From Eutreptiella sp. 'Long Island Sound 2002' (Eukaryota > Euglenozoa > Euglenophyceae > Eutreptiales > Eutreptiaceae): a stretch of 64,000 bases of DNA. Made by a program: the position numbers and the translations under genes. The DNA lies in the NCBI GenBank assembly GCA_964036045.1, contig OZ038387.1, positions 22,629,637 to 22,693,636 of the forward strand, read 5' to 3'. How positions within the stretch are numbered: position 1 is the stretch's first letter; each line of letters opens with the position of its first letter. Under the pieces are notes generated by a model. It ran no database searches. It saw only the letters and a list, made by a program, of their open reading frames with translations, and was not told the DNA's origin. This document shows positions 9,913 through 20,165 of this stretch, piece by piece.

Positions 9913-10811
9913 AGGACGGGGCAGGGCTGCTGTACCACCTCCCTACGCCTCCCCCCATGTGTACACGTCGTGAGGGAAATACCCTCACCCAAGGCTCATG
10001 TCTCCTCCTCGCTGGCTCGCCCATGTCCCATGCCCAGGGCTGTGTGTCCTCCCTAGTGCGGTGCCTACTAGCTCTGGTCCTGCCAACCCGGCGATACGCT
10101 CCCTTGGTGAAACCCAGTGCAAACAAACCCCTGGCAGCTCCCCTCTTTGCAGGCATTGCAGCGCTGGGCACCGTTTGTACACCCGCGCTGGGCGCTGTCG
10201 TCGACCTCTGCCCGCCTTGTGGCACGCTGGCGCGACCACTCTGATCGTTTGCCTGGACTGCCGCCCCCCCCCCCATGCCCTGCAGATGGCGCGGGGGGGA
10301 GGGGGGCGGGTAACATCGCGCGGCTAGCCGCTAGGGTGTCAGCGGGTGGCCTGGGTGGCCTAGGGTTCTCGTCCTTTGGGCGGGGGGGGGGGGGGCGTCC
10401 CTTTCTTGCTCGCTTCTGTTGTGCGGGTGAGGCCTCCCCTAGCTGCCCCTGAGGGACAGGCATCTTTCCCCCCTCAACACCCCCCATCTGGGCTACCTTA
10501 GCGGCCTTGCGTAGGGGCTGCTTGCTGACCCCCGCTCCATCCTCGCCGTCGTCGTTGTCCTCTAGCCACGGTCGCCTCAGCCACCCGTGCATTCCTCGCG
10601 CTGTTGCCGCGAGGTCTATCTGCCAGACCTTCCGCATGCCGGGGCGGGATCCACGGCCACAGGGCGCCCCCACCTTCGGGTGACCCTCGTGCCCATACCT
10701 GCAGCAATTGGCCACCCCTGCCGTTGCTCCAAACATCTCCGGCACGAGGGCGCCCCATGTACGGGGTACAGGCTCCCTGTGGAGTCCAAAAGTTGCGGAA
10801 ACAGGTCAGCC
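9913..10811. other. GC-rich spacer, overlapping open frames rejected
   Basis: Long open frames on both strands (for example 10068-10745 minus, 9795-10244 plus) are low-complexity and Pro/Arg/Gly-rich. They run through C and G homopolymers (10265-10275 and 10381-10395) and match no family I know. I see no convincing gene. Confidence 0.5.
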
Positions 10812-11097
10812 TATTTTTTTTTTGGACTGACTCCAGAAGTTCAAAAAGTACTCAAGACCTTGCTTGGAAAAGTGGGCGACTCTAGCATATGATACAGTGG
10901 AACCCTACAACGCGGGGCACATGGCAAAGACCCAGAGTTCACATGCGTATACTAGAGGGCTCTATTGCAGTAGGCAAACCGCCACGCCATATGGCAAACC
11001 TATAATGTGTGAGAATAAAGGGGGGGGGGGGAAAGAAATGCAGGATCACGTGTGTGCCAGTCCCCGCGGGTCCTCAAGGGTGACAAGCTTTTGTCGC
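10812..11097 (-). repeat. poly-A-ended dispersed repeat, copy A
   Basis: On the plus strand it starts with a T10 run and ggactgactccagaagttc. It includes catatgatacagtgga, aacgcggggcacatggcaaa and cacgccatatggcaa, and continues to gatcacgtgtgtgcc and ggtcctcaaggg. Copies lie at 51328-51614 and 63512-63746. Read on the minus strand, the element ends in poly-A, as a retrocopied RNA (SINE or processed transcript) would. Its identity is unknown. Confidence 0.65.
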
Positions 11098-11113
11098 TTT
11101 CCAAGCTTTTTTG

Positions 11114-11178
11114 CTTGCGGAAATAGGTCAGTCTATTTAGGTCCTGCACGCTGTGCGTATAGGGGTTAGTTCAGCGAC
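11114..11178 (+). repeat. dispersed repeat 'gttgcggaaac', copy 2
   Basis: Contains ttgcggaaataggtcagtct, then ggtcctgcacgctgtgcg and a ggggttag end, matching the copies at 9841 and 11651. It follows directly on the poly-A-ended repeat copy A. Confidence 0.5.
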
Positions 11179-11650
11179 GCAACGTGGCCGGGGCACCATC
11201 TCCAAAAGTTGTGGAAACATCCTTTTTTGAAGGGGAGCTCAGTGGTGCCGGAGTGTTCCGCGGATTTTTCCCAGAGGGTGCGATCCATGTGCGGTCCTCC
11301 TAGTGGCACCATGGCGGACAAGACCCCCAGTGCAGCCTAGGACTCTGGTGCCAGTCGGGTTCCAGTCCCCGAACTTGTGACCCTTGAGGCTCCGATGCCA
11401 CTGCCAAGCTAGCTCATCGGGAGGGACAATACTATAGCTCAATTGTACCCGATCACCAGGGTACGAGCCATGGCTGCACACAACCAGCGTTTCGCTTGTG
11501 CGAACCCTAGTTGCCCTTGCCGTACTAGTTGGCCGGCCAACACCATACTCTTTCCCCCACATTCACCTGGCGCAAGGCGGGATTCAAAACCATCAATCTG
11601 GCGGCCTTTAGTCCGGTGGGTAGCCCGCTAGAGCACATCAGGGATCCTAC
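11179..11650. other. spacer, no gene seen
   Basis: Mixed-composition spacer between two dispersed repeat copies. It contains a further gttgtggaaac near 11208. Open frames on both strands are unsupported. Confidence 0.5.
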
Positions 11651-11720
11651 AAAAATGTTGCGGAAACCGGTCACACTATTTTTGGTCTTGCACGCTGTGC
11701 GTACAGAGGTCAGCGTAGAG
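11651..11720 (+). repeat. dispersed repeat 'gttgcggaaac', copy 3
   Basis: Contains gttgcggaaaccggtcacac, then ggtcttgcacgctgtgcgta and a ggtcagcgtag end. Diverged relative of the copies at 9841 and 11114. Confidence 0.5.
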
Positions 11721-13198
11721 ACCACACCCGGTGTTGCCGGCGTGCCAACTCCGTATGTCTCCCCCTTAATGCACACGGCGCAAGGGAAGGTCCCGCGCCA
11801 AGGGCTCAAGTCACTTCGCTAGACGCCCTCCCATGCGCCCGTCTGGGGCCCTCCATTCATCCCTCTTCACCCATGCTAGCTCTTGCACCCTATGGGATGT
11901 CGTTTGTGACACCCTGCTCTCTCCCTGTGGCCTTGGTGACCCTTGCACCCTTTGTGGTGCCCTAATGTGCTCCCCACTTGGGGAGGGAGGGAACGGGGCT
12001 CCTCTGCAGCTGCCAACCATGGGCTAGCTATATGAAAGGAGTACACTAGCATAGGGGGGGGGTGATTGTGGTCCCCCTCCACCCAGTTGGACCCTGCCTA
12101 GGGTAGGGGGAAGTTGTGGTCAGTCGCTCCCTCGTGCCCCCCCTTGGGGGCTAGCCACAGGCCGACGCCCAGCGGCTTCTCCCTGTTGTGAACGGGCAGG
12201 AGGAAGTTGTGATCCCCCCCCTCCTCTACGGTATTCCACTCGACCACCCGGCCCCCCATCTCCATCTCCAATGGGGGGGGGGGTCTCAATCCTAATGGCC
12301 CCCAATCCCACCATGGCGACTCGCGGCACGCCTAGCCCCCCACCCTGACCCTGCCTTGGTGGGGGGTGGGGATTGGTCAGACCTCATGGCCCCCACAGCG
12401 GGTGGCATGCTCCTCCATTGAGCCCCACGGCTGGGCTTGCCAACAAAACCCCTTGCAGCACCGGTGGTGGCACGGCACCACCCCCCTAGCCATGCCCTCA
12501 CCCCCCCCCCCCCCACCCTCTGCTGGCGTGACTTCCAAGGCCATGACCCCCGAGCTGGGACCCACCTTGGTCCTCCAATCTTGTCACCTCAGGCGCGAGT
12601 GATGCCCCCGAGGCGTCAGCATCCCTGCATGGGTGCATGAAAACGAAATCTGGCAAGGTGAATTCGAGAAAATCGCCCAATACACCTGGGGAGGGGGGTG
12701 GGTGGGGGTGAGCTATGTCCGAAGGCCTGCCGCCGCCCCCTTGTTTTGGAGTTTGCAGCACTGCCCATAGCGCTGCAACTCCCGCTGCCGCCTGCATGTG
12801 GCGACGGCAGCAGAGAGGAAACCCCACTATCCACTTGCCCAGCCACAGCTGGGCGTGCACCACTGGCCATGTGCCTAGTTCCAGCCGAGCCTGCAGTGTC
12901 GTATTTTGCGGCGGCCATAGCTTCGAACTATGCCGCTGCACCACCAGTGACTACCACATTGGTGCCGGTGAGTCCCTACACCAAGTCGTAAGGCTCGTTG
13001 GCCCAAAAAGCCATCTCGGGCCTCTAGAAACCGAGAGGGTCATGGAGTTGTAATCATTGTGGGCATGCTGCCCCCACGGCAATGCACTCACTTTGTAGCA
13101 CTACCCCTTGGGTCGCCAAGCACTACGGCAGCAGAACACAGTAGTATCAGTGCCCTCCGGCGGCCATTGCATCAGTCAAAAGCAGCTTGAAGCGCGCA
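11721..13198. other. GC-rich spacer, no gene seen
   Basis: Contains runs of G and C (around 12055, 12278 and 12505) and several weak open frames on both strands, none with a recognisable domain or consistent composition. Confidence 0.5.
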
Positions 13199-13270
13199 TG
13201 AGCTGCCATGACCACCCACATCTGCCACCCACACTGAGCTGCCATGACCACCCACATCTGCCACCCACAC
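13199..13270 (+). repeat. 36-bp tandem duplication
   Basis: Two perfect head-to-tail copies starting with tgagctgccatgaccaccca (13199-13234 and 13235-13270). The length is a multiple of three, but no gene is evident around it. Confidence 0.9.
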
Positions 13271-13745
13271 GCCACCCTCGCGTAAAGCAGCCCACACATA
13301 GCGAGTTGCATCGGCTGCATCATCACTATCGGGCGCCCCGGCCACATCCTTGTCCTTGATCTCGTAGACATTGACAGCTTGGCCATCCAGGGCCTCTGCT
13401 TCTTCATCAGCGGCCGCAGCAGCGGCCGTTGCAATGCAACCTTGTCGCCTGCGGCAGTGCTTGCATGGCAGCCGCGTAGGCCGCCTGGCTAGCGCCCTGG
13501 AGGGAGTGGGCAGAGCGGGCCACTCCTCACCATTCTACTTGGCCTCCGGGCCCTGGGGCCACTCGTCTGTCCCATCTGTGACGCATGGGGCGTGATACAA
13601 TTGCATGAGCGCTGTGAGCGTCCCCGGCACCCGCAGCGCATTGATGAGAGGCTGTAGGGCATCCAAGGTGGGTGGAAGCTGGGCCTCACCTCGCCGTGGG
13701 TCGCTGGTGTGTTCATGCCCTCGGTCGAGTGCAGTGTCACCACCG

Positions 13746-13801
13746 CAGTTCATTCACAGAACATGTGCAAGTGCAGTTCATTCACAGAACATGTGCAAGT
13801 G
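13746..13801 (+). repeat. 28-bp tandem duplication
   Basis: Two copies of cagttcattcacagaacatg plus gtgcaagtg (13746-13773 and 13774-13801), followed by another gttgcggaaat motif of the dispersed repeat. Confidence 0.9.
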
Positions 13802-13909
13802 CAGACACCTCCTAAAGTTGCGGAAATGACACTTACTATTGCTCGAACGTGGGCATTGCTCTTGCAAGGGGGACGGGGGGGGGGGGGGACTATTGGCTTC
13901 AACTCGGGT

Positions 13910-14440
13910 TACTGTAGTAATCAATCGAAATACAGATCAAGAATTTGGCAGCGGCGGTTTTCATTAAAAATACAGAAAAAAATTTACAGGAATTGAAATT
14001 CTGCCAATTAAAAAGTACAGAAATCCGATTTACAGAAAAGCTGTTCGGCGCTGCAGCCGGCACGGCTCCTGCGTGGATAAACCCAGGGATTATACAAATG
14101 ATTTGCGCGCACCCTGCTGAGAGGGAGTACCCTAGCGGCCATCGCGCTCGGGTACGACTTGGCAGACATTGGTTCGATTCCTGGTACTTGCACGGTAAGT
14201 AGGGCTGTTATGCACTTTTTTTTAAAATTTTCAGCAGCGATCAGCGTGCGCAGCGGCCTAAGCAATCGCTGAGCACAGCGCAAGGGTATTAAAAATACAT
14301 CCTGCGATGATGTCCAGCATTAAAAGATAAGGAAAACATCCCAGCAGTCCGGGCTACATTATTAAAAAATAAGGGAAAGGAAAAGAGGAAAGGCTTCTCG
14401 ACGGAGTTATTATTCTCTATTTCGATTGATTACTACAGTA
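13910..14440. mobile_element. possible non-autonomous element with 23-bp terminal inverted repeats
   Basis: Bases 13910-13932 (tactgtagtaatcaatcgaa plus ata) are an exact inverted match to 14418-14440. The interior is AT-rich compared with the GC-rich surroundings, with many ttacag and aaatacag runs and a tRNA-like B box at 14171. No transposase frame is present. No clear target-site duplication was seen. It resembles a MITE, but a chance or nested arrangement is possible. Confidence 0.5.
14128..14190 (+). other. tRNA-like (degenerate) sequence
   Basis: ggttcgattcc at 14171-14181 matches a Pol III B box. The upstream part (tagcggccatcgcgctcggg) resembles a tRNA D-arm and anticodon region, but the A box is imperfect and the T-stem pairs poorly. 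More likely a tRNA-derived repeat than a working tRNA gene. Confidence 0.3.
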
Positions 14441-14520
14441 GCACCTAAAGTGACTTGACAATCGTCGTTGCTCGTTGTGAACTATGACACCTTTTATAGC
14501 CATGGGAATGCGGAGGAAGA

Positions 14521-14877
14521 ATGCTTGCCCGGCGCTTGCCCGGCGCGCTACCTTTGTATTAAGTATCCTACCTCTAGCCCCAAGTTTATCCTCACCAAGG
14601 GAAGTCCCCCAAGTAGACCGCACTAGACTGCAAACCTTTCCTGCAAGGCACCTTGCATAAGCCGAAGTATGAGAATTCAACAACACAAAATGTCACTCCC
14701 ACCACTTCCAACCACCACCCTTGCTATCTCATAAACTGGGTGCAAAGGATGGGCCAGATTCTTAGACACGGCGAGAAGGCACTCCAGATTGTTTGGTGAG
14801 GGGGGGCAAAAACAGGCAAAGATGGGGAATGGTAAAAAAAAGATGCCCGGCGCGCACCCAGCACACTAATACTCCCC
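14521..14877 (+). repeat. GCCCGGCGC-ended repeat, copy 1
   Basis: About 360 bp, bounded on the left by tandem gcccggcgc motifs and on the right by cccggcgcgcacc. The interior (for example tttgtattaagtatcctacc and ataagccgaagtatgagaat) matches 50545-50918 closely. A diverged relative lies at 31168-31480. No coding capacity; the shape suggests a non-autonomous mobile element. Confidence 0.75.
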
Positions 14878-16394
14878 CTCATGCCATCTACATACATTAA
14901 CCAATGAACGGACAGGTAGGCTCATCCACCACTCTCCCCCCCCAGCCTGCGCCCCCGATGGGAGGGGTGCACGGAGTCGGCACCCTCAGGGCCTGAAAAG
15001 TGGTGGCTGTAAAGGCTTGACGGCTGTGGGGATCCCTTGAGCGGCCTGCCTAGGGAACCTCCAGGTGTGCGCGCCCCTCCAACTTCATCACAGACGCCTA
15101 GGCCAGCACAGCCCCGTGCACTCCAGTGCAGTTGTGGGCGACCCCTGGAGGCCAGACAGCCACCTGCCGACCCCTGCCCCCCCCCCCCCCCCCCTTTCCC
15201 TTACCAGGAGGGGTGGCGAACGGTGTCACCCTCGGGGTCCCGCCTCGTCAGAGGTGACGAGGGCGCAGCAGGCTCACTGGGAGCTCCGCTCCCTTGAGTG
15301 CTCCTGGGGAGGGAAGTGCTCAGCACCCCAGGACCTTCCTTCTACTGGGACGCTCCCAGCCGGTCTGGCACTCTGTGCAGCGCTACCACCTGTCTCCCTC
15401 TGGGTCAGCCAAGGAGCACCTCAGACCACACGCCCCGTGCACCCCTCTGGGGTTCAGTCGTGGGCTGGAGGAAGCTGCCGGTCACCCGACCCACAGACTC
15501 CCTCAGCAGCCTCGTGGTAGGTTACCCATGCCCCGCTGCTGGGGCCTGGAGCACCGGGCACACACAACCCCCCACACGCGCCAACCACGGCCCGCTGGAG
15601 AACGACAAAGGTGTGCCCCTGCCTTGAATGCCCCCCCCCCCCAAGGACCCCAGCGCGCGCGGACACACAGGCACGGCGACATTTCCCTCCCACCAGCGCC
15701 TTGGTGGGGTTTCGGGGGTCATCAGCAGTCTGGACGGTTGGGACGGTTGGGAGACCAGACAACCGGAGGAGGGTGCTCAGTCGAGCCGGTGAGGTACAGG
15801 CACGCTGGCCGTGGGTCACCACCTTTGGCGCAAGCCGAGACCCAACCCAACCCCCCCCCCCCCCCCCCCCCCCCCCCGGAAAAAAAAAGGAAGAAACATC
15901 CATGGATATGGAGGGGGGGTGGTAGTCACTTGATCACAAGAAAGGCATCGTGGTGCTCACTTGTTTGGGAGAGGAGGACCACCTGTTGGGTTACCATGCG
16001 GGTCCCAGATCCCAACATTCTCGTCGTTCAGCGCCCCCTTTCCGCGAGGGGTGGGACTTCGATGACCATGTGTCCGCCTGCAGTGTGGGTGCGAGGGCAT
16101 GCTGGGGGGGTGCCGGGCCTGCTTTCAGTCTGGCCCCATTTCTGTTGGGGGGGGGGGGGGGTAGGGGCACAAAAAAGGTCTGCTCCCCTGTTTCCTGGTC
16201 CCCAAGGGGAACCAGCCCACGGCCTGCACCCTCGCTTTGTGGTGGTTGAAATTTGGGCCCTCTAGGTTTTCGGGGGGGGGGGGGGGTCTCTTTGGGCATG
16301 TTCCTTCAGGGATGTGAGAGAATTGTTGCATATCACCATTGTTGCGCCTAGTCACCAAACTCGTGAAACTATCAAAATGGGCTTCGGGGCAAGG
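14878..16394. other. GC-rich spacer with long homopolymers
   Basis: A 323-codon plus-strand frame at 15294-16265 crosses C runs (15625, 15851-15877) and G runs (16149-16161), is Pro/Arg-rich and has no domain; I do not call it a gene. The C27 run at 15851-15877, followed by gg and A9, is the longest homopolymer in the window. Confidence 0.5.
15851..15877 (+). repeat. poly-C tract of 27 bases
   Basis: An uninterrupted run of 27 C. Many other G or C runs of 9-17 lie in the spacers but not in the FBPase coding regions. Confidence 0.95.
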
Positions 16395-16480
16395 GGCCAT
16401 GAGGCAACGGAAACTGGGCTCGCATACGCCCCCGTGTCACAGGCGCATGGTCATAACCACATTGTTCAGTGTTTTTCTTG
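16395..16480 (+). repeat. dispersed repeat, copy 1 (partner at 29974)
   Basis: ggccatgaggcaacggaaac, then cccccgtgtcacaggc and a ttcagtgttttt-type end. The same order of blocks occurs at 29974-30048 with a 7-8 base length difference in the middle. Confidence 0.7.
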
Positions 16481-16560
16481 CTGCACTGCAGCGCAGACCA
16501 GTTCTGTACCACACCAGGTGGTTGCTGACTGTGCTTTAGCTTTGGTCCTCTGGACACTGA

Positions 16561-16622
16561 GGTCAGCTCGCACCCACCACCCTCCCACAGTGCCGGTTAG
16601 TCTCTAACCCTTGCCCTGCAGG
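16561..16622 (+). repeat. local direct repeat, copy 1 (partner at 17149)
   Basis: ggtcagctcgcacccaccac and gtgccggttag, repeated at 17149-17212 with a few changes. Both are followed by ttgccctg(c/t). Both copies also lie near a ggcgccctgttatt motif (16944 and 17090). Confidence 0.7.
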
Positions 16623-17148
16623 TCGTGCCCCTGTCAAGCACTTGCTCTCTGGCACGTGAGGACGTGTCGTACCCGAACCTCGGGGGCGCAAAGGCGACTT
16701 TGGTGGCGCAAAGGCGTCTCCACATTTCAACAAAAGCTCCGGCTGCCGGACACCTCAACAGATCATTGCTGTACTGTGTGTGGCGCTTACCTTTTCAGCA
16801 CCACACCATGCGTGCACAAGCCGCCCACATTTTCATGCCCACTCGCATCCAACGCCCTCACATGGGCCGCATTCTCGCGGCCCTTGCCATGCTTCGGCTT
16901 TCCAACACGTAACGACGTGTCGCGCCTGTGCTCCAGGGGCGCAATGGCGCCCTGTTATTTTTTTTTTTTTTTAACTCGTGACCGAAGTTCCACCAAGTGT
17001 CCATTGAGAGTACACATAGCAGGTCATGGGTCAGTGACAGGGCCGACTTTGGGTATGGGTTTGGTATGACCTACCCTCACCAAGACGGCTGGCGCCCTGT
17101 TATTTCACCATTAACTACTCCGTGCTGCCTTGGCGTCCCATACACCCT
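16623..17148. other. spacer, no gene seen
   Basis: Contains a T17-like run near 16957-16973. Short frames on the plus strand lack domain support. Confidence 0.5.
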
Positions 17149-17212
17149 GGTCAGCTCGAACCCACCACCCTCCCTTTGTGCCGGTTAGCCCCCGACTCTT
17201 GCCCTGTGGGTC
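17149..17212 (+). repeat. local direct repeat, copy 2
   Basis: Second copy of the block at 16561-16622 (ggtcagctcgaacccaccac and gtgccggttag). Confidence 0.7.
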
Positions 17213-17213
17213 T

Positions 17214-17332
17214 CTCTCCCACTCTCTCCCTCTCATTCTCTCCTGCTCTCTCTCTCCTGCGCCCCACTCTCTCTCTCTCTCCTCTCCATTCCTTTCCCAC
17301 TGCGTCCCTCTCTCTCTCTCTCTCTCTCTCGC
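17214..17332 (+). repeat. CT-rich microsatellite
   Basis: Interrupted (CT)n tract with several pure stretches of CT repeats, ending just before the tRNA-like sequence on the minus strand. The translated Leu/Ser-rich frames here are low-complexity artefacts. Confidence 0.9.
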
Positions 17333-17367
17333 ATAAAAGGGGTTTTTGGAACGTTCGGTGTATCTCT

Positions 17368-17436
17368 ATCCCCCCCAGGGTTCGAACCATCCTCTACAGG
17401 ACAGAAGAGGTGCGGTTAATCCACTGGGCTATGACG
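17368..17436 (-). other. tRNA-like sequence with intact A and B boxes
   Basis: On the minus strand tagcccagtgg (17421-17431) fits the Pol III A box and ggttcgaaccc (17377-17387) fits the B box, at normal tRNA spacing. A five-base stem cctct/agagg lies where the anticodon stem belongs, but the loop is about 10 nt rather than 7. No convincing acceptor stem was found. It is probably a tRNA-derived SINE head or tRNA pseudogene. Confidence 0.45.
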
Positions 17437-17765
17437 ATTGGTTATCTGCATCACTTGCTCCAATTTGTCCTACTCCCCCCTGCGTGTCATCCCCTGTCAT
17501 GCGTATCTCCTTTCGCATGGGGGTGTGCTCAGCAGCGTGTAGAGGAACCGCACAGCGTCCCCGGGTACCGGGTCCGCCTGCCTGAAAATGTTCTCTGGAA
17601 CAGCCTCAAGAGGTCCGCTCGGCCCGCCAGCCACACATGCATGCAGTCTCCAGTTCTGCTCACAGAGGAGGGCACCGCTCTGTGTCCCTCTGCCGTCGGA
17701 CAGTGGAGGATCGCCTCCCACTGGAACGGGTGCCACTTGCCTGCACTTTTGGGTCGCCACTGGAC

Positions 17766-18137
17766 CTACATGTTCGCCAGAGCCTGAGTCTTTAGGGTCC
17801 AGTTGATCTGGACCATCACCGAGTAGAGCTCCTGATTGCTCATCAGCAATGGTTCCCCATGATTGTCCACAATCTCACAGTGCATCCTAGTGTTGTGTGG
17901 TTGGTCCAGTCAGAGCCAGATCTGCTGATTGCGGGCCCAGGCCATTGTGGTCAGCTCTGCTTCGACTGCTCGCAGTCCTTCATTCGCGATGGCGTCTAGC
18001 TGGCTCAATGCTTGCACCTTGAAACGGTGGCGTTCTATCTGAGGCTTGACCTTCGTTGGGGCTGGTTGGATGTGTGTGTAAGGGCCATGCCGTTGCTGAC
18101 GTGGTCCCTTCTCCTGCCATGTCCTTCCCGGCGGCAT
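17766..18137 (-). pseudogene. unrecognised coding remnant with one in-frame TGA
   Basis: A minus-strand frame reads as plausible protein (HRFKVQALSQLDAIANEGLR, then AELTTMAWARNQQIW). It is interrupted by TGA at 17910-17912 and continues in the same frame (DQPHNTRMHCEIVDNHGEPL) to a TAG at 17766-17768. Composition is protein-like on both sides of the stop. It lies 3' of the LINE RNase H and could be its distal part or a separate gene fragment. I do not recognise the family. Confidence 0.4.
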
Positions 18138-18340
18138 TACGCCCGGATGCTCTCCCGCGACAGGACGCGGGGTTCAGCCGCTTTGTGGTCGCTTCTGTGT
18201 GCTGCTGCTCGCCGCGACAAGACGCGGCTCTTGTGACGAAAAGCTCTGCGTCAGAACGCAGATTTCAGACATGCATGCATTGTTGAGCTTGAAACCTGTG
18301 AGATATCCGCACCAGAATGCAGGGGCTACAGGTTCTGTCA

Positions 18341-19216
18341 TTATCGACCCTGTCCTGGGTTCCTGCTTTTCCTGAGCTTTCGCTTCTTGCGCTGCCGCCT
18401 GGTGTCGCTCACTTCTGTGCTGAAGGACAGTGTGTCCGCTGCAGACATTTCATTCAACAATCCTCCCTGGTGTGTGTGTCCTGTCCTTATGTCCTCGCTT
18501 TCTGAACTGCTTGAGGTGTATGGTCCCATTCCACGTGGCGCTGGTTCCCCGGATGCTTCCCCTGTCAGCTCATCACTATCCATGGGTACCATACCCAAGG
18601 ATGACCAGAGTGCCTTGGTGTCCTCTAAATCTGATCCCGACCCTCCCCTCAAGCCTACCGTAGAATCCGACCCTGATGATGAGTGTGGTGCAACATGTTG
18701 AGACCACAACGGGCTGGAACACATGCCTTCCATCGCCAATCCATTCGCCACCTCATTCCCCTGTACGTTGACATGAGCTGGGACATGCTCCCACCTGACT
18801 TCTCTTCCTGGCGTCACCATTTCCTGGAGGAGCATTTCCCAGACGGGGACGTGGACCTGCAGCTTACCAGACGTGGTTGTCCATCCCTTTGACTTCCAGT
18901 GCTGGGCCCTGCCATTCGCTCCCAGCTGCAGGTACTGTGAGTCGGTGAGGATTGCCAGTTTTGGCACCCAGAACCCCTGTAGGGCTTCCAGGGCTGCCCA
19001 AAGCTCCGCTCCGTTATTTGTTTGCCTGTGGCGTGTTGGTACGTAGCCGCAGAAGCGCACCTCCGGTCCTTGCTCATCTTCCGCTGCGAATACGCCAAAG
19101 CCCCCGGCCCTACGCATGTCCTTGTGGCTCAGTCGTTTTGACGACCCGTCCGTGTACACAATCCTGTAACCCTTTGCTACCAGTTCTGCAGTCAGATCTT
19201 GCACTCCTTGTAGCAC
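18341..19216 (-). CDS. RNase H domain of the LINE element
   Basis: About 291 codons; the frame has no ATG here (it opens at a GTG), consistent with being the 3' part of a longer retrotransposon frame. Residues about 17-165 form a type I RNase H: YTDGSS (D23), NNGAELWAALEAL (E71), ILTDSQ (D92), then HVPAHVNVQGNEVANGLA. In the last motif the usual Asp of GNExAD is Asn, so activity is doubtful. The C-terminal part is acidic and Ser-rich and ends in a basic RRQRKKRKLRK tail. It continues the minus-strand LINE whose reverse transcriptase lies at 25073-28235, the two being separated by the inserted DIRS element. Confidence 0.8.
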   Translation of the reverse strand: MLQGVQDLTAELVAKGYRIVYTDGSSKRLSHKDMRRAGGFGVFAAEDEQGPEVRFCGYVPTRHRQTNNGAELWAALEALQGFWVPKLAILTDSQYLQLGANGRAQHWKSKGWTTTSGKLQVHVPVWEMLLQEMVTPGREVRWEHVPAHVNVQGNEVANGLAMEGMCSSPLWSQHVAPHSSSGSDSTVGLRGGSGSDLEDTKALWSSLGMVPMDSDELTGEASGEPAPRGMGPYTSSSSESEDIRTGHTHQGGLLNEMSAADTLSFSTEVSDTRRQRKKRKLRKSRNPGQGR

Positions 19217-19362
19217 TCCCGGGCCTGCCTGCCTCGGGCGCTTCGGGCGTGATTCCGTTTCCCTATGCCAACTGTGCTTGTTGGCTTATCGCTCTTGCGT
19301 GAAGCACTCTGTGTGTGTTTGCCACCATGCATTCAATCCCCCATGGACTCGTACTTCCCCTT

Positions 19363-19407
19363 GATCACAGAGGACAAAGCACCAAGACAACTCAACAATT
19401 CACCTCT
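19363..19407 (+). repeat. DIRS left inverted repeat
   Basis: Begins gatcacagaggacaaagcac and ends caacaattcacctct. Its reverse complement is at 24686-24730 with a single c/t difference. Confidence 0.9.
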
Positions 19408-19448
19408 TCTACTGTTTGTGTACAGATTTGTTGAAAATTTATTGTGTT
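19408..19448 (+). repeat. DIRS direct repeat, left copy
   Basis: tctactgtttgtgtacagat plus ttgttgaaaatttattgtgtt, identical to 24776-24816. The gag ATG follows 12 bases later, so this may serve as leader or promoter sequence. Confidence 0.9.
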
Positions 19449-19460
19449 TTGTGAAGCAGC

Positions 19461-20165
19461 ATGCAGGTCTTCCGCTCCCCGTTTAAGAGTGCGTCGTCTA
19501 AGGCCCCAGATCAAGGAGCTTCGGGCTCTGGGGCGGACGCGTCGGCGCTGGACACCAGCCAGATGTCGCCTGAGGAGCTGCGTGCGTTGCTGCAGTCCCA
19601 GCAAGAGGCGATCGGACATCTACAAGCTCGGTTGGAGAGCCTGGCCGTCGCGGAGAGAAATTCGGTGCCGGACTTGACCACAGCGGCAGTGGAGCAGATG
19701 CTAGGGGGCGACAAAGTGGCCAGCTGGATGCGACAGTCGGGCGAAGCGCTGCGGGACTACGTTAGAAGCGCAAGTGCTGCACCGGTCAGGCCATCCGACG
19801 TGATGGGCAATGCGATGGAATGCCCGAGGGGCGACAGGCTGGCCTACAGGATTTGGGGTATCATCCTCGACTCCCAGCAGGCGTACGCCCAGAGGTTCGC
19901 GTCGGACTCCAACAGTCGGGCGGACCCGTCCAACCCGCTGGATGCGATGAGCTGGCCCGATGCGGTCAAAAACGGGGGACCGTCCTTTAAGTATAAAGGC
20001 ATCGACTTCGCCATGCGGCAAGGCGTCCTTCATTGGATGTCGAAGAAAGGAAGGTGGGTACCAATATCAGCCCGCCCGTCTGGTGACTGCCAGAGATGCG
20101 CCAAAGAGGGCGTCCCATCGGACCAGTTGAGGCATTGGCATTTCCAATGTCCCCACTGGTCCTGA
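19461..20165 (+). CDS. DIRS gag-like protein with Cys/His motif
   Basis: 234 codons from an ATG 12 bp after the terminal repeat. The N-terminus is Ser/Ala-rich, with a likely helical segment at about 34-58 (SPEELRALLQSQQEAIGHLQ). The C-terminus has a CQRC...HWHFQCPH metal-binding pattern. It stops at TGA (20163-20165), and the same frame continues with PDCPHCGK and more cysteines into the recombinase, so gag and recombinase are one frame interrupted by a TGA. That stop is either a natural boundary or a decayed codon. Role inferred from position and Cys motif; gag sequences are too variable for a family match. Confidence 0.65.
   Translation: MQVFRSPFKSASSKAPDQGASGSGADASALDTSQMSPEELRALLQSQQEAIGHLQARLESLAVAERNSVPDLTTAAVEQMLGGDKVASWMRQSGEALRDYVRSASAAPVRPSDVMGNAMECPRGDRLAYRIWGIILDSQQAYAQRFASDSNSRADPSNPLDAMSWPDAVKNGGPSFKYKGIDFAMRQGVLHWMSKKGRWVPISARPSGDCQRCAKEGVPSDQLRHWHFQCPHWS

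Noticed and set aside
10068-10745. 225-codon minus-strand frame
   Set aside because: Low-complexity Arg/Pro/Gly composition in GC-rich spacer and no recognisable motif.
11290-11460. tRNA-like wording on the minus strand (tagcttggcagtggcatcgg)
   Set aside because: No proper B box and no clover-leaf pairing.
15294-16265. 323-codon plus-strand frame
   Set aside because: Pro/Arg-rich, crosses long homopolymers, no domain, and competing frames of similar length exist on both strands.
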